From: Cellvibrionaceae bacterium
GTDB lineage: Bacteria > Pseudomonadota > Gammaproteobacteria > Pseudomonadales > Cellvibrionaceae
Assembly: GCA_021151695.1 (NCBI GenBank)
Contig: JAGKWU010000009.1
Span: forward strand, 186,001-250,000
DNA: 64,000 bases
Direction of reading: 5' to 3'
A model generated the notes under the pieces. It saw nothing but the letters and a program-made list of their open reading frames with translations. It had not been told where the DNA came from and made no database searches. A program made the position numbers and the translations under genes. Shown here in pieces: positions 51,740-58,781 of the stretch (positions within the stretch are counted from its first letter, which is position 1; each line of letters opens with the position of its first letter).

Positions 51740-52153
51740 ATGAGCTACAGTTCCCAGGAGCGCGGCCATGCCAGCGAGCAATCGGCAAACGTCCAGCGCA
51801 AGGCGAATGCACAATTCGCTGACAATCGTTCCAACCTTACTGCGCAGTTACAACAGCAGGGGATGATGGCGAACAGCCCGCAGGTTACTGCCCAATTAGC
51901 GCAAGCTGAAATGATGGCGGGCTCGTCAGTGCAACAACACAAGGCCATACAACTTGCAGCGCCGGAGGAAGAGCTACCGGTGCAAGGTAAATTTGCGACG
52001 GCGCAATTAGCGGGTGTAGAGGAAGAGTTACCCGTACAGGGAAAATTCGACACGGCCCAATTGGCTGGCGTTGAGGAAGAGGAGCCCCTGCAAGGCAAGT
52101 TCGACACGGCGCAGCTGGCCGGAGTTGAGGAAGAAGAACCGCTGCAGGGCTAG
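51740..52153 (+). CDS. Stand-alone DUF4157-type N-terminal tail protein (eCIS cargo-like, lacks core domain)
   Basis: A 137-residue protein; the ATG is 5 bases after GAGG, and a TTG nine codons upstream is less likely. The first part ('NLTAQLQQQGMMANSPQVTA', 'AEMMAGSSVQQHKAIQ') and the following acidic 18-residue repeats (three full copies and 8 residues of a fourth: 'EEELPVQGKFATAQLAGV', 'EEEEPLQGKFDTAQLAGV') are the segments that precede the DUF4157 metalloprotease-like domain in eCIS-associated cargo proteins. Here a stop codon follows the fourth 'EEEEPLQG' and no DUF4157 lies in any frame downstream. It may be a decoy or internal scaffold, a chaperone-like adaptor, or the remnant of a lost toxin. 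Confidence 0.75.
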   Translation: MSYSSQERGHASEQSANVQRKANAQFADNRSNLTAQLQQQGMMANSPQVTAQLAQAEMMAGSSVQQHKAIQLAAPEEELPVQGKFATAQLAGVEEELPVQGKFDTAQLAGVEEEEPLQGKFDTAQLAGVEEEEPLQG

Positions 52154-52201
52154 TATTCTGTAGCGGTGAACCGCGAATACGCTTACCTCAGGTTTCTATT
52201 T

Positions 52202-52588
52202 ATGGAAAAACCAGCTGCTCCCCAACTCCACCAGCGTCTGCGTATTATGCTTGGCGATGAAATCGCGTTTGGCCCCGGCAAGGCTGAGCTGCTGGAAGCG
52301 ATTAAAGCAACCGGCTCCATTTCTGCGGCGGGTAAAACGATGGATATGAGTTACAGGCGCGCCTGGTTGCTCGTCGATGCCATGAATCGCTGTTTTCATA
52401 CAGCGTTGGTCGAAACAGCCAAAGGTGGCAAGAATGGTGGAGGTGCGCAAGTGACGCCTTATGGTGAAGAGGTATTGCGCCGTTATCGCGCTATGGAAGC
52501 GGCAGCCCGGCAACAAGCTGAAGAACATTTTGCCAGCCTTGCTCCTCTGTTGCGTAGCGCCGCTGTGCCCTCCTCTACTCCGGAATAA
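52202..52588 (+). CDS. ModE-like winged-helix regulator, DNA-binding domain only
   Basis: A 128-residue protein that starts at 'MEKPAAPQLHQRLRIML'; an upstream GTG gives a longer frame without family support. The pattern 'RLRIMLGDEIAFGPGKAELLEAIKATGSISAAGKTMDMSYRRAWLLVDAMN' followed by 'GGGAQVTPYGEEVLRRYRAME' is the N-terminal LysR-like winged helix of ModE. The C-terminal molybdate-binding (Mop) domains of E. coli ModE are absent, so it either senses molybdate another way or is a constitutive regulator. The modABC genes lie about 1 kb further on, on the opposite strand, and a ModE-box-like site is found beyond them. A short palindrome (GCGGT/ACCGC) sits just upstream. Confidence 0.85.
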   Translation: MEKPAAPQLHQRLRIMLGDEIAFGPGKAELLEAIKATGSISAAGKTMDMSYRRAWLLVDAMNRCFHTALVETAKGGKNGGGAQVTPYGEEVLRRYRAMEAAARQQAEEHFASLAPLLRSAAVPSSTPE

Positions 52589-53207
52589 CGCGCGAATTTT
52601 TATCGGCTCTGGCGGCTTTATTTTCAGCAGCGCCAAGTAAGAATAGTCTTCGAAATAACAGTAAAAACTGCAGGGCGACAAGCATACAAATAATCACCAA
52701 GGCAAAGGATGGATTGAATCCCAAGTCAGTCAAACCCATCAAGGGTTCCGCGGAATCACCACCCCAGAAAATAAAATGGCGTAAATTAAATACCGTGGGA
52801 AAAACGGAATAAGTCAGCAGGTCGTAACTTAACAGTGCGAAGCAAAGGCAGGTATAAAACCAAAGTCCTTTTAGCCGTCGAGTACACATTATTCCTGTAG
52901 CGCAAATGGCGAGCATAGAATTTAATCCGCTGCCCATAACCTCAACCAAACCAAATTGCCAGGACGATGGAACGTGATTCGACGCTCCAAATCGTACGAA
53001 GGCAAGCTCACCTTTTGGCCATTCGCCGGGGTAAGCTGTAGCCGGCTGTGGAAACACTTGGTATCCGGGCCACACATAAACCATGGAGGATTCGATTCCA
53101 ACCCATCGCGCCGCTAACAAATGGCCTAGCTCGTGAAACACGACGGATAATAAAAAGGTCATTAATAATATTGCAATAACCTTGAAGTAGCTGGCTCCAG
53201 ATATCAT
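52575..53207 (-). CDS. M50-type membrane metallopeptidase
   Basis: A 210-residue inner-membrane protein with about five helices. The zinc motif is HELGH at residues 25-29, within 'SVVFHELGHLLAARWVGIE', the classic opening of the site-2-protease (M50) fold. A second conserved motif with the third ligand is not obvious; 'LLSYDLLTY' may supply it. Such enzymes cut regulatory proteins within the membrane. It overlaps the convergent ModE-like gene by 14 bases at the 3' end and lies 40 bases after a small membrane protein gene, so it may be read through from modABC. Substrate unknown. Confidence 0.75.
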   Translation of the reverse strand: MISGASYFKVIAILLMTFLLSVVFHELGHLLAARWVGIESSMVYVWPGYQVFPQPATAYPGEWPKGELAFVRFGASNHVPSSWQFGLVEVMGSGLNSMLAICATGIMCTRRLKGLWFYTCLCFALLSYDLLTYSVFPTVFNLRHFIFWGGDSAEPLMGLTDLGFNPSFALVIICMLVALQFLLLFRRLFLLGAAENKAARADKNSRVIPE

Positions 53208-53247
53208 CCTTCCGCTCCGTCAGATCAAATGGATTTGCGACCTTGAT

Positions 53248-53526
53248 CTAGTTAGTACTTAAATCGCGTCCAAAAATAGCAAGAAACAACACATGTAAAA
53301 AAGCGGGAACAAGCAACCACCAATAGCTTGTTTGCATAAACCAGAGCAAATACAAAACAAAGGGATGAGCGAGCAATAATATTACCCAGGCCAACCAGGC
53401 CAGGTTGCCCATAAAGCGGCTGTGGGATTTGCGATAATTATGTAGCCCAAACATACAGGGCAATAAAGTCCAAACAATTCCCATTGCGACGAAAAAAGAA
53501 ATGATGATTTTAAGCAGGGTTTCCAT
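53248..53526 (-). CDS. Small inner-membrane protein
   Basis: A 92-residue protein with three hydrophobic segments (about 5-25, 42-62 and 66-85) and no recognised family. It is 39 bases after modC on the same strand and 40 bases before the M50-type peptidase, so it is likely co-transcribed with them. Function unknown. Confidence 0.65.
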   Translation of the reverse strand: METLLKIIISFFVAMGIVWTLLPCMFGLHNYRKSHSRFMGNLAWLAWVILLLAHPFVLYLLWFMQTSYWWLLVPAFLHVLFLAIFGRDLSTN

Positions 53527-53565
53527 CAGCCAGTCCGTATGTGAGTTTCTTATATTTTAATAAAT

Positions 53566-54225
53566 TTAATTCCGCACAATTCTTCCTGCCTCCATCGTCA
53601 ACCAAGTCTCTGTTAAATACTGAATCTCATGAAAGCTGTGTGTCACATAGAGCATGGGAATTCCCACGTCGCGCAAGCGGGCGAGGAAGGGCAGGATTTG
53701 GGATTTTAAATCTTTGTCGAGGGCGGATAAGGGTTCGTCGAGCAGCAGGAGATCGGGAGAATAAAGCAGCGCGCGACCGAGGGCCACACGCTGTTGTTCG
53801 CCACCGGAAAGCTGGCGGGGTTTACGCGCGAGTAGCGGTGCAAGTTCGAGTAAGTCGACGACTGTGTCCAATTCAAAGTGGCGTTGGTCGGCTGTGAGGT
53901 TGCGATAGCCGTAGAGTAAATTGTTGCGCACGTTGAGGTGGGGAAAAAGTTGGCCATCCTGAAATACTAAACCGACGCGACGTTGGTGCGATGGCAATTT
54001 GATCGCTTGGGTGGAATCAAACAAGGTGCGGCCTTGCAAGCTGATGTGGCCGCGCGTTGGGTGGAGCAAGCCGGCAATCAACGCCAGTAATGTGCTCTTG
54101 CCGCAACCGGATGGCCCGAACAAACCCGTCACCGGTGCTGTGAGAGTTTCGTTAATGTGTAGATTGAAATTGCCGCGGCTGAATTCCACATTAAGCGCTA
54201 ACAAAGGTTTGCCATTATCCGTCAT
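53566..54225 (-). CDS. modC: Molybdate ABC importer ATP-binding protein, short form
   Basis: A 219-residue ABC ATPase. Walker A is 'GPSGCGKST' (37-45), the Q-loop 'VFQDGQLFPHLNVRNNLLYG' is typical of ModC, the signature is 'LSGGEQQR' (139-146), and Walker B is 'LLLLDEP'; 'VTHSFHE' holds the switch His. E. coli ModC is about 350 residues because it carries a C-terminal Mop/TOBE domain that binds molybdate and inhibits transport. That domain is missing here, as it is from the regulator 1 kb away. The gene overlaps modB by 11 bases. Confidence 0.93.
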   Translation of the reverse strand: MTDNGKPLLALNVEFSRGNFNLHINETLTAPVTGLFGPSGCGKSTLLALIAGLLHPTRGHISLQGRTLFDSTQAIKLPSHQRRVGLVFQDGQLFPHLNVRNNLLYGYRNLTADQRHFELDTVVDLLELAPLLARKPRQLSGGEQQRVALGRALLYSPDLLLLDEPLSALDKDLKSQILPFLARLRDVGIPMLYVTHSFHEIQYLTETWLTMEAGRIVRN

Positions 54226-54913
54226 GGCGCACCCCCAACCATTTCTCTGAGCGTCGGGTGATGAAATTGCTGAATAACAATGAGAAGAAACTCAAGGCTA
54301 TGCAAATGGCAATCAAGCGCATGATGTGGTTCTCGCTATCTACCTGGTGCATAGCGGTGTAAATGGCGAGTGGTAATGTTCGCGTTTCACCGGCGATGTT
54401 GCCAACAAACGTAATGGTTGCGCCGAACTCGCCCAGGGCGCGACTAAACGTAATGATGCAACCAGCCAGCAAACCGGGTAGTGAAAGTGGCAAGGTGATT
54501 GTCCAAAACACTCGCCAGGGGCTTGCACCCAAGGTGCGGGCAGCACTTTCGAGGCGCTGGTCGATGAGCTTGATACTCAGGCGTACCGCCTGCACCATCA
54601 GTGGAAAAGCAATAACCGCCGAGGCGAGTGCAGCACCTTTCCAGGTGAAGGCTATGTGGATATCGAGATGTTCACCCAGCCAGCCGCCCAACGATCCATT
54701 GGCTCCAAACAAGACCAACAAAAGATAACCGGGCACCACCGGCGGTAACACCATGGGCAAGTAGACCATAGCTTCCACTACGGATTTTCCCCAAAACTCG
54801 CGCCGCGCCAACAGCCAGCCACAGGCGATGCCAGGGATCAGGCAGGCGATGGTCGCCCAGGTGGCAACTCGTGCGGATAACAGCAGCGCTTGCCACTCAG
54901 GCTCGGTCAGCAT
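54215..54913 (-). CDS. modB: Molybdate ABC importer permease
   Basis: A 232-residue permease with five to six membrane helices. The BPD_transp_1 coupling loop is 'SAARTLGASPWRVFWTITLPLSLPGLLAGCIITFSRALGEFGAT', with the 'EAA' equivalents and the FGAT typical of ModB. 'YLPMVLPPVVPGYLLLVLFG' in the first third is also a ModB hallmark. It forms the membrane channel for molybdate (and tungstate) with ModC and takes substrate from ModA. It lies 22 bases after modA. Confidence 0.95.
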   Translation of the reverse strand: MLTEPEWQALLLSARVATWATIACLIPGIACGWLLARREFWGKSVVEAMVYLPMVLPPVVPGYLLLVLFGANGSLGGWLGEHLDIHIAFTWKGAALASAVIAFPLMVQAVRLSIKLIDQRLESAARTLGASPWRVFWTITLPLSLPGLLAGCIITFSRALGEFGATITFVGNIAGETRTLPLAIYTAMHQVDSENHIMRLIAICIALSFFSLLFSNFITRRSEKWLGVRHDG

Positions 54914-54935
54914 CCCATTCTCTTCTGATTAGCGA

Positions 54936-55757
54936 TTATTGTTGATTGTTCAGCACACTAAAACCGTAGCGCACAAACACGGCGCGGGCCTCGTCACCTT
55001 GCAGGTAAGTCCAGAAGCCTTTGCTGTCTGGCGAGGCCTTTTTCAACAGCGCGCCGGGGTAGATTATGGGTTTGTGGCTGTCGCTTGGGAAGCTGGCGAC
55101 CACACTTACCTTCTTCGCGATTTTCGCATCAGTGCTGTAGACGATCCCGGCCGGGCATTCGCCGCGCTCCACAAAGGCGGTGGCAGTGCGCACATCGTCG
55201 GTGCCCACCAGGCGTGGCTTGAGCGCATCCCACCAGCCGTAATAGGTCAGCGATTGCTGGGCGTATTTGCCTACGGGCACATAGCCGGGTTCGCCGGTAC
55301 ACAGCTTGCCGTTAAAGCTGGCGGGCAGGTCAAAACCCCTTTCCAGTTTTGCGGTGAATTCCTTGCCGGCAGGGGCAATGAGTACCAGTTCATTGCCAAG
55401 CAGGTTGGTGCGGCTGCCAGCAGTAAACAGGCCGCGCTTGTCGAGATAATCGGCCCAGTCCAGGTCGGCGGAAACAAACACATCGGCCGGTGCGCCATTT
55501 TCAATTTGTTTCGCCAGGGTTGAGGAGGCGGCGTAAACCGGTTTGATTTTCACGTCGGAGTGCTGCTTTTCATAAGTGCTTGCCAGCTCATTGATGGCAT
55601 CGGTGAGGCTCGCCGCGGCGTAAATTTTTACCTCACCCGCAAAAGCGATAGTTGTTGATAAGCACAGCGATACGCCGAGTCCCACGAACTTGATTGCTCG
55701 TCTGAATAATGGATATATTTGGGGGTAACTCGCTGATTTTGCACTGAAATTGCGCAT
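54936..55757 (-). CDS. modA: Molybdate-binding periplasmic protein
   Basis: A 273-residue binding protein with a long signal region (about 1-40), then 'VKIYAAASLTDAINELASTYEKQHSDVKIKPVYAASSTLAKQIENGAPADVFVSADLDWADYLDKRG', the canonical ModA oxyanion pocket with the AAASL and ASS loops. 'DVRTATAFVERGECPAGIVYSTDAKIAKKV' completes the pocket. It delivers molybdate or tungstate to ModBC. A ribosome site AAGGA precedes it. It is the first gene of the leftward unit and its start is 45 bases from a ModE-box-like sequence. Confidence 0.95.
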   Translation of the reverse strand: MRNFSAKSASYPQIYPLFRRAIKFVGLGVSLCLSTTIAFAGEVKIYAAASLTDAINELASTYEKQHSDVKIKPVYAASSTLAKQIENGAPADVFVSADLDWADYLDKRGLFTAGSRTNLLGNELVLIAPAGKEFTAKLERGFDLPASFNGKLCTGEPGYVPVGKYAQQSLTYYGWWDALKPRLVGTDDVRTATAFVERGECPAGIVYSTDAKIAKKVSVVASFPSDSHKPIIYPGALLKKASPDSKGFWTYLQGDEARAVFVRYGFSVLNNQQ

Positions 55758-55802
55758 TTTATATGTCCTTCAAAAGATTCAAATACGGAATAACAGCTTA
55801 TA

Positions 55803-55826
55803 CGATATATTCCGTTGAATATATAG
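55803..55826. promoter_or_regulatory. ModE-box-like operator in the modA/porin divergent region
   Basis: CGATATATT (55803-55811) and AATATATAG (55818-55826) form an inverted repeat around a 6-base centre. The E. coli modA operator has the same 24-base layout with CGTTATATT as its left half, one mismatch from the left half here. The site lies 46 bases upstream of modA on one side and 53 bases before the porin on the other. Both could be repressed under molybdate sufficiency. Confidence 0.65.
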
Positions 55827-55878
55827 AAAACCTGTGTCACGCTGAAAAAACAACAGACAAAAAACCTTGGAGTCAAGC

Positions 55879-57231
55879 ATGTTAAAACCCGCACTTTTAC
55901 TCACCCTGGCAATCGCGCCCAGCGCTTTCGCGGTTGATGCCACCACCGAGCTGCTGGCCAAAAAAGGCGTTATCACCGCTGAAGAGTACGCCAAAATCAA
56001 AGCTGCCGAGGCTAACAAAGCCACGGTGGAAGTCACTGGTGACGGCTTGAAAATCAGCTCGCCCGACAAAACCACTAGCGCCCAGATAGGCACTATGCTG
56101 CAAATGGATTACGCCGGTTATGACAGTGACATTGCCGATAACAAAGGTCGCGATCTGGCTAACTCTGGCACGGAATTTCGCCGAATTCGCCTTTATATGA
56201 GCGGAACTCTCGCGACTGATTGGGATTACAGAACGGAAATCGACTTCGCCAACAGCGCCACACTGGTGGACGGCTTTGTAACTTACAAAGGCTGGCAACC
56301 CATGGGCGTGACTGTCGGTCACTTCAAAATCCCCTTCAGTCAGGAATCCTTGGCGGCGGACAAAGGCCTGACATTTATGGAGCGCTCCCTGCCCAACGCC
56401 TTCCTCAATCCGCGTGCGCCTGGTGTCATGCTGTCGGCGGGTAAAGATAACTGGAGTGCAGCCGGCATGGTGTTTGGAGAGCAGCTCACTACCGCCGCCA
56501 ACGCCTTGAGCGATGAAAGCACCGGCGGCAGTTTCCGTGCGACCTGGGCACCGTTGCTGGGCCCGGATTTCACCCTGCACCTGGGTGCCGCTGTGATGGA
56601 GCGTATCCCCAGCCAGAACAACCTGAGTATCGGCACCGGCAATAACATCAGCTACACCGAAACGGTACGTTTCCGCAGCAAACCTGAGTCGAACATCATC
56701 GAAACTCGCCTGATAGACACGGGCGCCACCGGTATTATCGACGTGGAAAACAGCCAGCTCTGGGGCGCTGAGCTGGGGGCTTCTGTACACAATTGGTTGT
56801 TTAACGCCGAGTACATCAACACCAGTGTGGCGCGCCGCAATGGCAAGTCAGATCTGGAGTTCGATGGTTGGTACGCACAGGGCGTCTGGACGATTACCGG
56901 CGAAGATCGCACCTATCAAGGCAACAAAGGCCTGTTCGACGGCGTGAAGCCGGCTAAACCTACAACATCCGGTGGCTATGGCGCTTGGGAGTTGGCGGTG
57001 CGTCTGTCTGCACTGGATTTGAGCGACGGCAAAAAATCGCTGGTAGCGGGCAAGCTGGTCAATGAAATCAACGGTGGCGAGCAGCGCGACCTCACCCTGG
57101 CGCTCAACTGGTACCTCACCAATGCCCTGCGCATCAGCGCCAACTACGTGAAAGTATTGGATCTGGAAGGCGGCGCTTACGATGGTAAGGACCTGAACGC
57201 GGTGCAGATGCGGTTTCAGTTTGCGTATTGA
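55879..57231 (+). CDS. OprO/OprP-type anion-selective porin 1
   Basis: The start is the ATG 6 bases after GGAG. The 450-residue product has a signal peptide ending 'PSAFA', a short coiled segment ('ELLAKKGVITAEEYAKIKAAEANKATVEV') typical of OprO/OprP N-termini, and a 16-strand barrel: 'GTMLQMDYAGYDSDIAD', 'RRIRLYMSGTLATDWDYRTEIDFANSA', 'VGHFKIPFSQE', 'FMERSLPNAF', ending 'QMRFQFAY'. The family forms trimeric channels selective for phosphate or polyphosphate. Here the gene is divergent from modA across a ModE-box-like site, so molybdate or tungstate may be the relevant oxyanion. It is followed by a paralogue roughly three quarters identical by eye. Confidence 0.9.
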   Translation: MLKPALLLTLAIAPSAFAVDATTELLAKKGVITAEEYAKIKAAEANKATVEVTGDGLKISSPDKTTSAQIGTMLQMDYAGYDSDIADNKGRDLANSGTEFRRIRLYMSGTLATDWDYRTEIDFANSATLVDGFVTYKGWQPMGVTVGHFKIPFSQESLAADKGLTFMERSLPNAFLNPRAPGVMLSAGKDNWSAAGMVFGEQLTTAANALSDESTGGSFRATWAPLLGPDFTLHLGAAVMERIPSQNNLSIGTGNNISYTETVRFRSKPESNIIETRLIDTGATGIIDVENSQLWGAELGASVHNWLFNAEYINTSVARRNGKSDLEFDGWYAQGVWTITGEDRTYQGNKGLFDGVKPAKPTTSGGYGAWELAVRLSALDLSDGKKSLVAGKLVNEINGGEQRDLTLALNWYLTNALRISANYVKVLDLEGGAYDGKDLNAVQMRFQFAY

Positions 57232-57244
57232 TCGCCAATCTTCT

Positions 57245-57340
57245 CGTTCCCAAGCTCCAGCTTGGGAACGTTACGGGCTTCCCCTTTATGCCAATCACAA
57301 CGATAAGAGCGTTCCATTCCCAAGCTAGAGCTTGGGAATG
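57245..57340. repeat. Pair of 26-bp palindromes between the porin genes
   Basis: Two perfect palindromes, 57245-57270 (CGTTCCCAAGCT / AGCTTGGGAACG) and 57315-57340 (CATTCCCAAGCT / AGCTTGGGAATG), each have a 2-base centre and start 70 bases apart. They belong to a type of extragenic palindrome widespread in proteobacteria and resemble REP sequences mobilised by RAYT transposases. The first begins 14 bases after the porin 1 stop and may act as a terminator. No transposase gene is in the window. Confidence 0.8.
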
Positions 57341-57418
57341 AGGGGGAGGTATGCACCCCACGAAATTCTCTTCTAGGCTTTAACGGCGACAATAACGCTA
57401 AAAGCCAAAGAGAATTGC

Positions 57419-58762
57419 ATGCTGAAACCCCTAACCATAGTGTTATGTGCCTTGTCTCCCGCCGCCTGGGGGCTGGACGCCACCACTGAACTGCTCTTCA
57501 AAAAAGGCATTATCACCCCCGAAGAATACAACCAGCTCAAAGCTGCTGAAGGTAACAAGGCGACGGTAGAAGTCACTCCCGATGGCCTCAAGTTCGCTTC
57601 TGCCGATAAATCATCCAGCGCCCAAATCGGCCTTTTGGTGCAGTTTGACTACGCCGGCTACAACGGCGATATAGTCGATAGCCAGGGCCGTGACCTGACC
57701 AACGCCGGCACTGAGTTTCTCCGTGCGCGGATCAATTTCTTGGGCAGCCTGTCGGCCGATTGGGATTATCGTTTCCAGGTGGATTTCGCCAATGGCAGCC
57801 AGCTGGCGGATGCCTATGTTACCTACAAAGGTTGGCAGCCCCTGAACCTGAATATCGGCCATCAGGTGATCCCTTTTAGCCAGGAAGCCCAGACGGCGGA
57901 CAGAAGTTTGAGCTTTATGGAACGCTCCCTGGCGAGCAATTTTCTGGTTGGGCGTGCGCCAGGTGTAAGCCTGCTTGCCAACCGGGACAACTGGAGTGCT
58001 GCGGCCATGGTGTTTGGCGAGCCGCTGTCCACCGCCCCTAATGCCCTGAGCGATGAATCCACCGGTGCCAGCGTGCGGTTCAGCTGGGCGCCGCTACTCA
58101 CTAATGACTACGCGATTCACCTGGCCATCGCCGGCATGGAGCGAATCCCCAGCCAGAACAACCTGAGCATCGGCGCGGGCAGCAATATCACCTATACCGA
58201 AGGGGTGCGCTTTCGCGCGAAACCTGAATCCAACATCATCGATACCCGTCTGATAGATACGGGTACCACCGGCATTATCGATGTAGAAAACACCCGGCTC
58301 TGGGGGGCTGAGCTAGGTGCGAGCCTGCGCAGCTGGCAGCTAATGGCTGAATATATAGATACCCGGGTAGCCCGCCGTTACGGCAAAACCGATCTGGAAT
58401 TTTCTGGCTGGTACGCCATGGCGGCATGGAGTATCACCGGCGAACACCGCCGCTACCTGAGCCCGCGCGGCACCTTCGACGGCGTAAGGCCGGCCCATCC
58501 GACCAGCACTGGTGGTTATGGCGCCTGGGAGTTGGCTGTGCGCTTATCCGAGCTGGATTTAAATGATGGACCTGAATCGCCGCTTGGCATCAGTGAGGTC
58601 AATGGTGGCGAGCAGCGCGATCTCACACTTGCCCTCAACTGGTACCTCACCAACGCCCTGCGCATCAGCGCCAACTACGTGAAAGTGCTGGAGCTGAAGG
58701 GCGGGCCGTTCGATGGTAAAGATCTGGATGTCATGCAGATGCGGTTTCAGTTGGCTTATTGA
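57419..58762 (+). CDS. OprO/OprP-type anion-selective porin 2
   Basis: A 447-residue paralogue of the preceding porin, with the same signal peptide style, coiled N-terminus ('ELLFKKGIITPEEYNQLKAAEGNKATVEV') and barrel motifs ('WDYRFQVDFANGSQLADAYVTYKGWQPL', 'ERIPSQNNLSIGAG', 'QMRFQLAY'). The two share long identical blocks such as 'ESNIID/ETRLIDTG.TGIIDVEN' and 'NGGEQRDLTLALNWYLTNALRIS', a mark of tandem duplication. Two palindromes separate them. Differences cluster in the loops, suggesting altered pore selectivity. AAAGAGA precedes the ATG. Confidence 0.9.
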   Translation: MLKPLTIVLCALSPAAWGLDATTELLFKKGIITPEEYNQLKAAEGNKATVEVTPDGLKFASADKSSSAQIGLLVQFDYAGYNGDIVDSQGRDLTNAGTEFLRARINFLGSLSADWDYRFQVDFANGSQLADAYVTYKGWQPLNLNIGHQVIPFSQEAQTADRSLSFMERSLASNFLVGRAPGVSLLANRDNWSAAAMVFGEPLSTAPNALSDESTGASVRFSWAPLLTNDYAIHLAIAGMERIPSQNNLSIGAGSNITYTEGVRFRAKPESNIIDTRLIDTGTTGIIDVENTRLWGAELGASLRSWQLMAEYIDTRVARRYGKTDLEFSGWYAMAAWSITGEHRRYLSPRGTFDGVRPAHPTSTGGYGAWELAVRLSELDLNDGPESPLGISEVNGGEQRDLTLALNWYLTNALRISANYVKVLELKGGPFDGKDLDVMQMRFQLAY

Positions 58763-58781
58763 TGGGGGGATTCAAACGCGT

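Noticed and set aside
52154..52588. Frameshifted continuation of the cargo-tail protein into a DUF4157 domain
   Set aside because: The following bases in all frames were read; one encodes the ModE-like winged helix and none shows the DUF4157 HExxH or flanking motifs.
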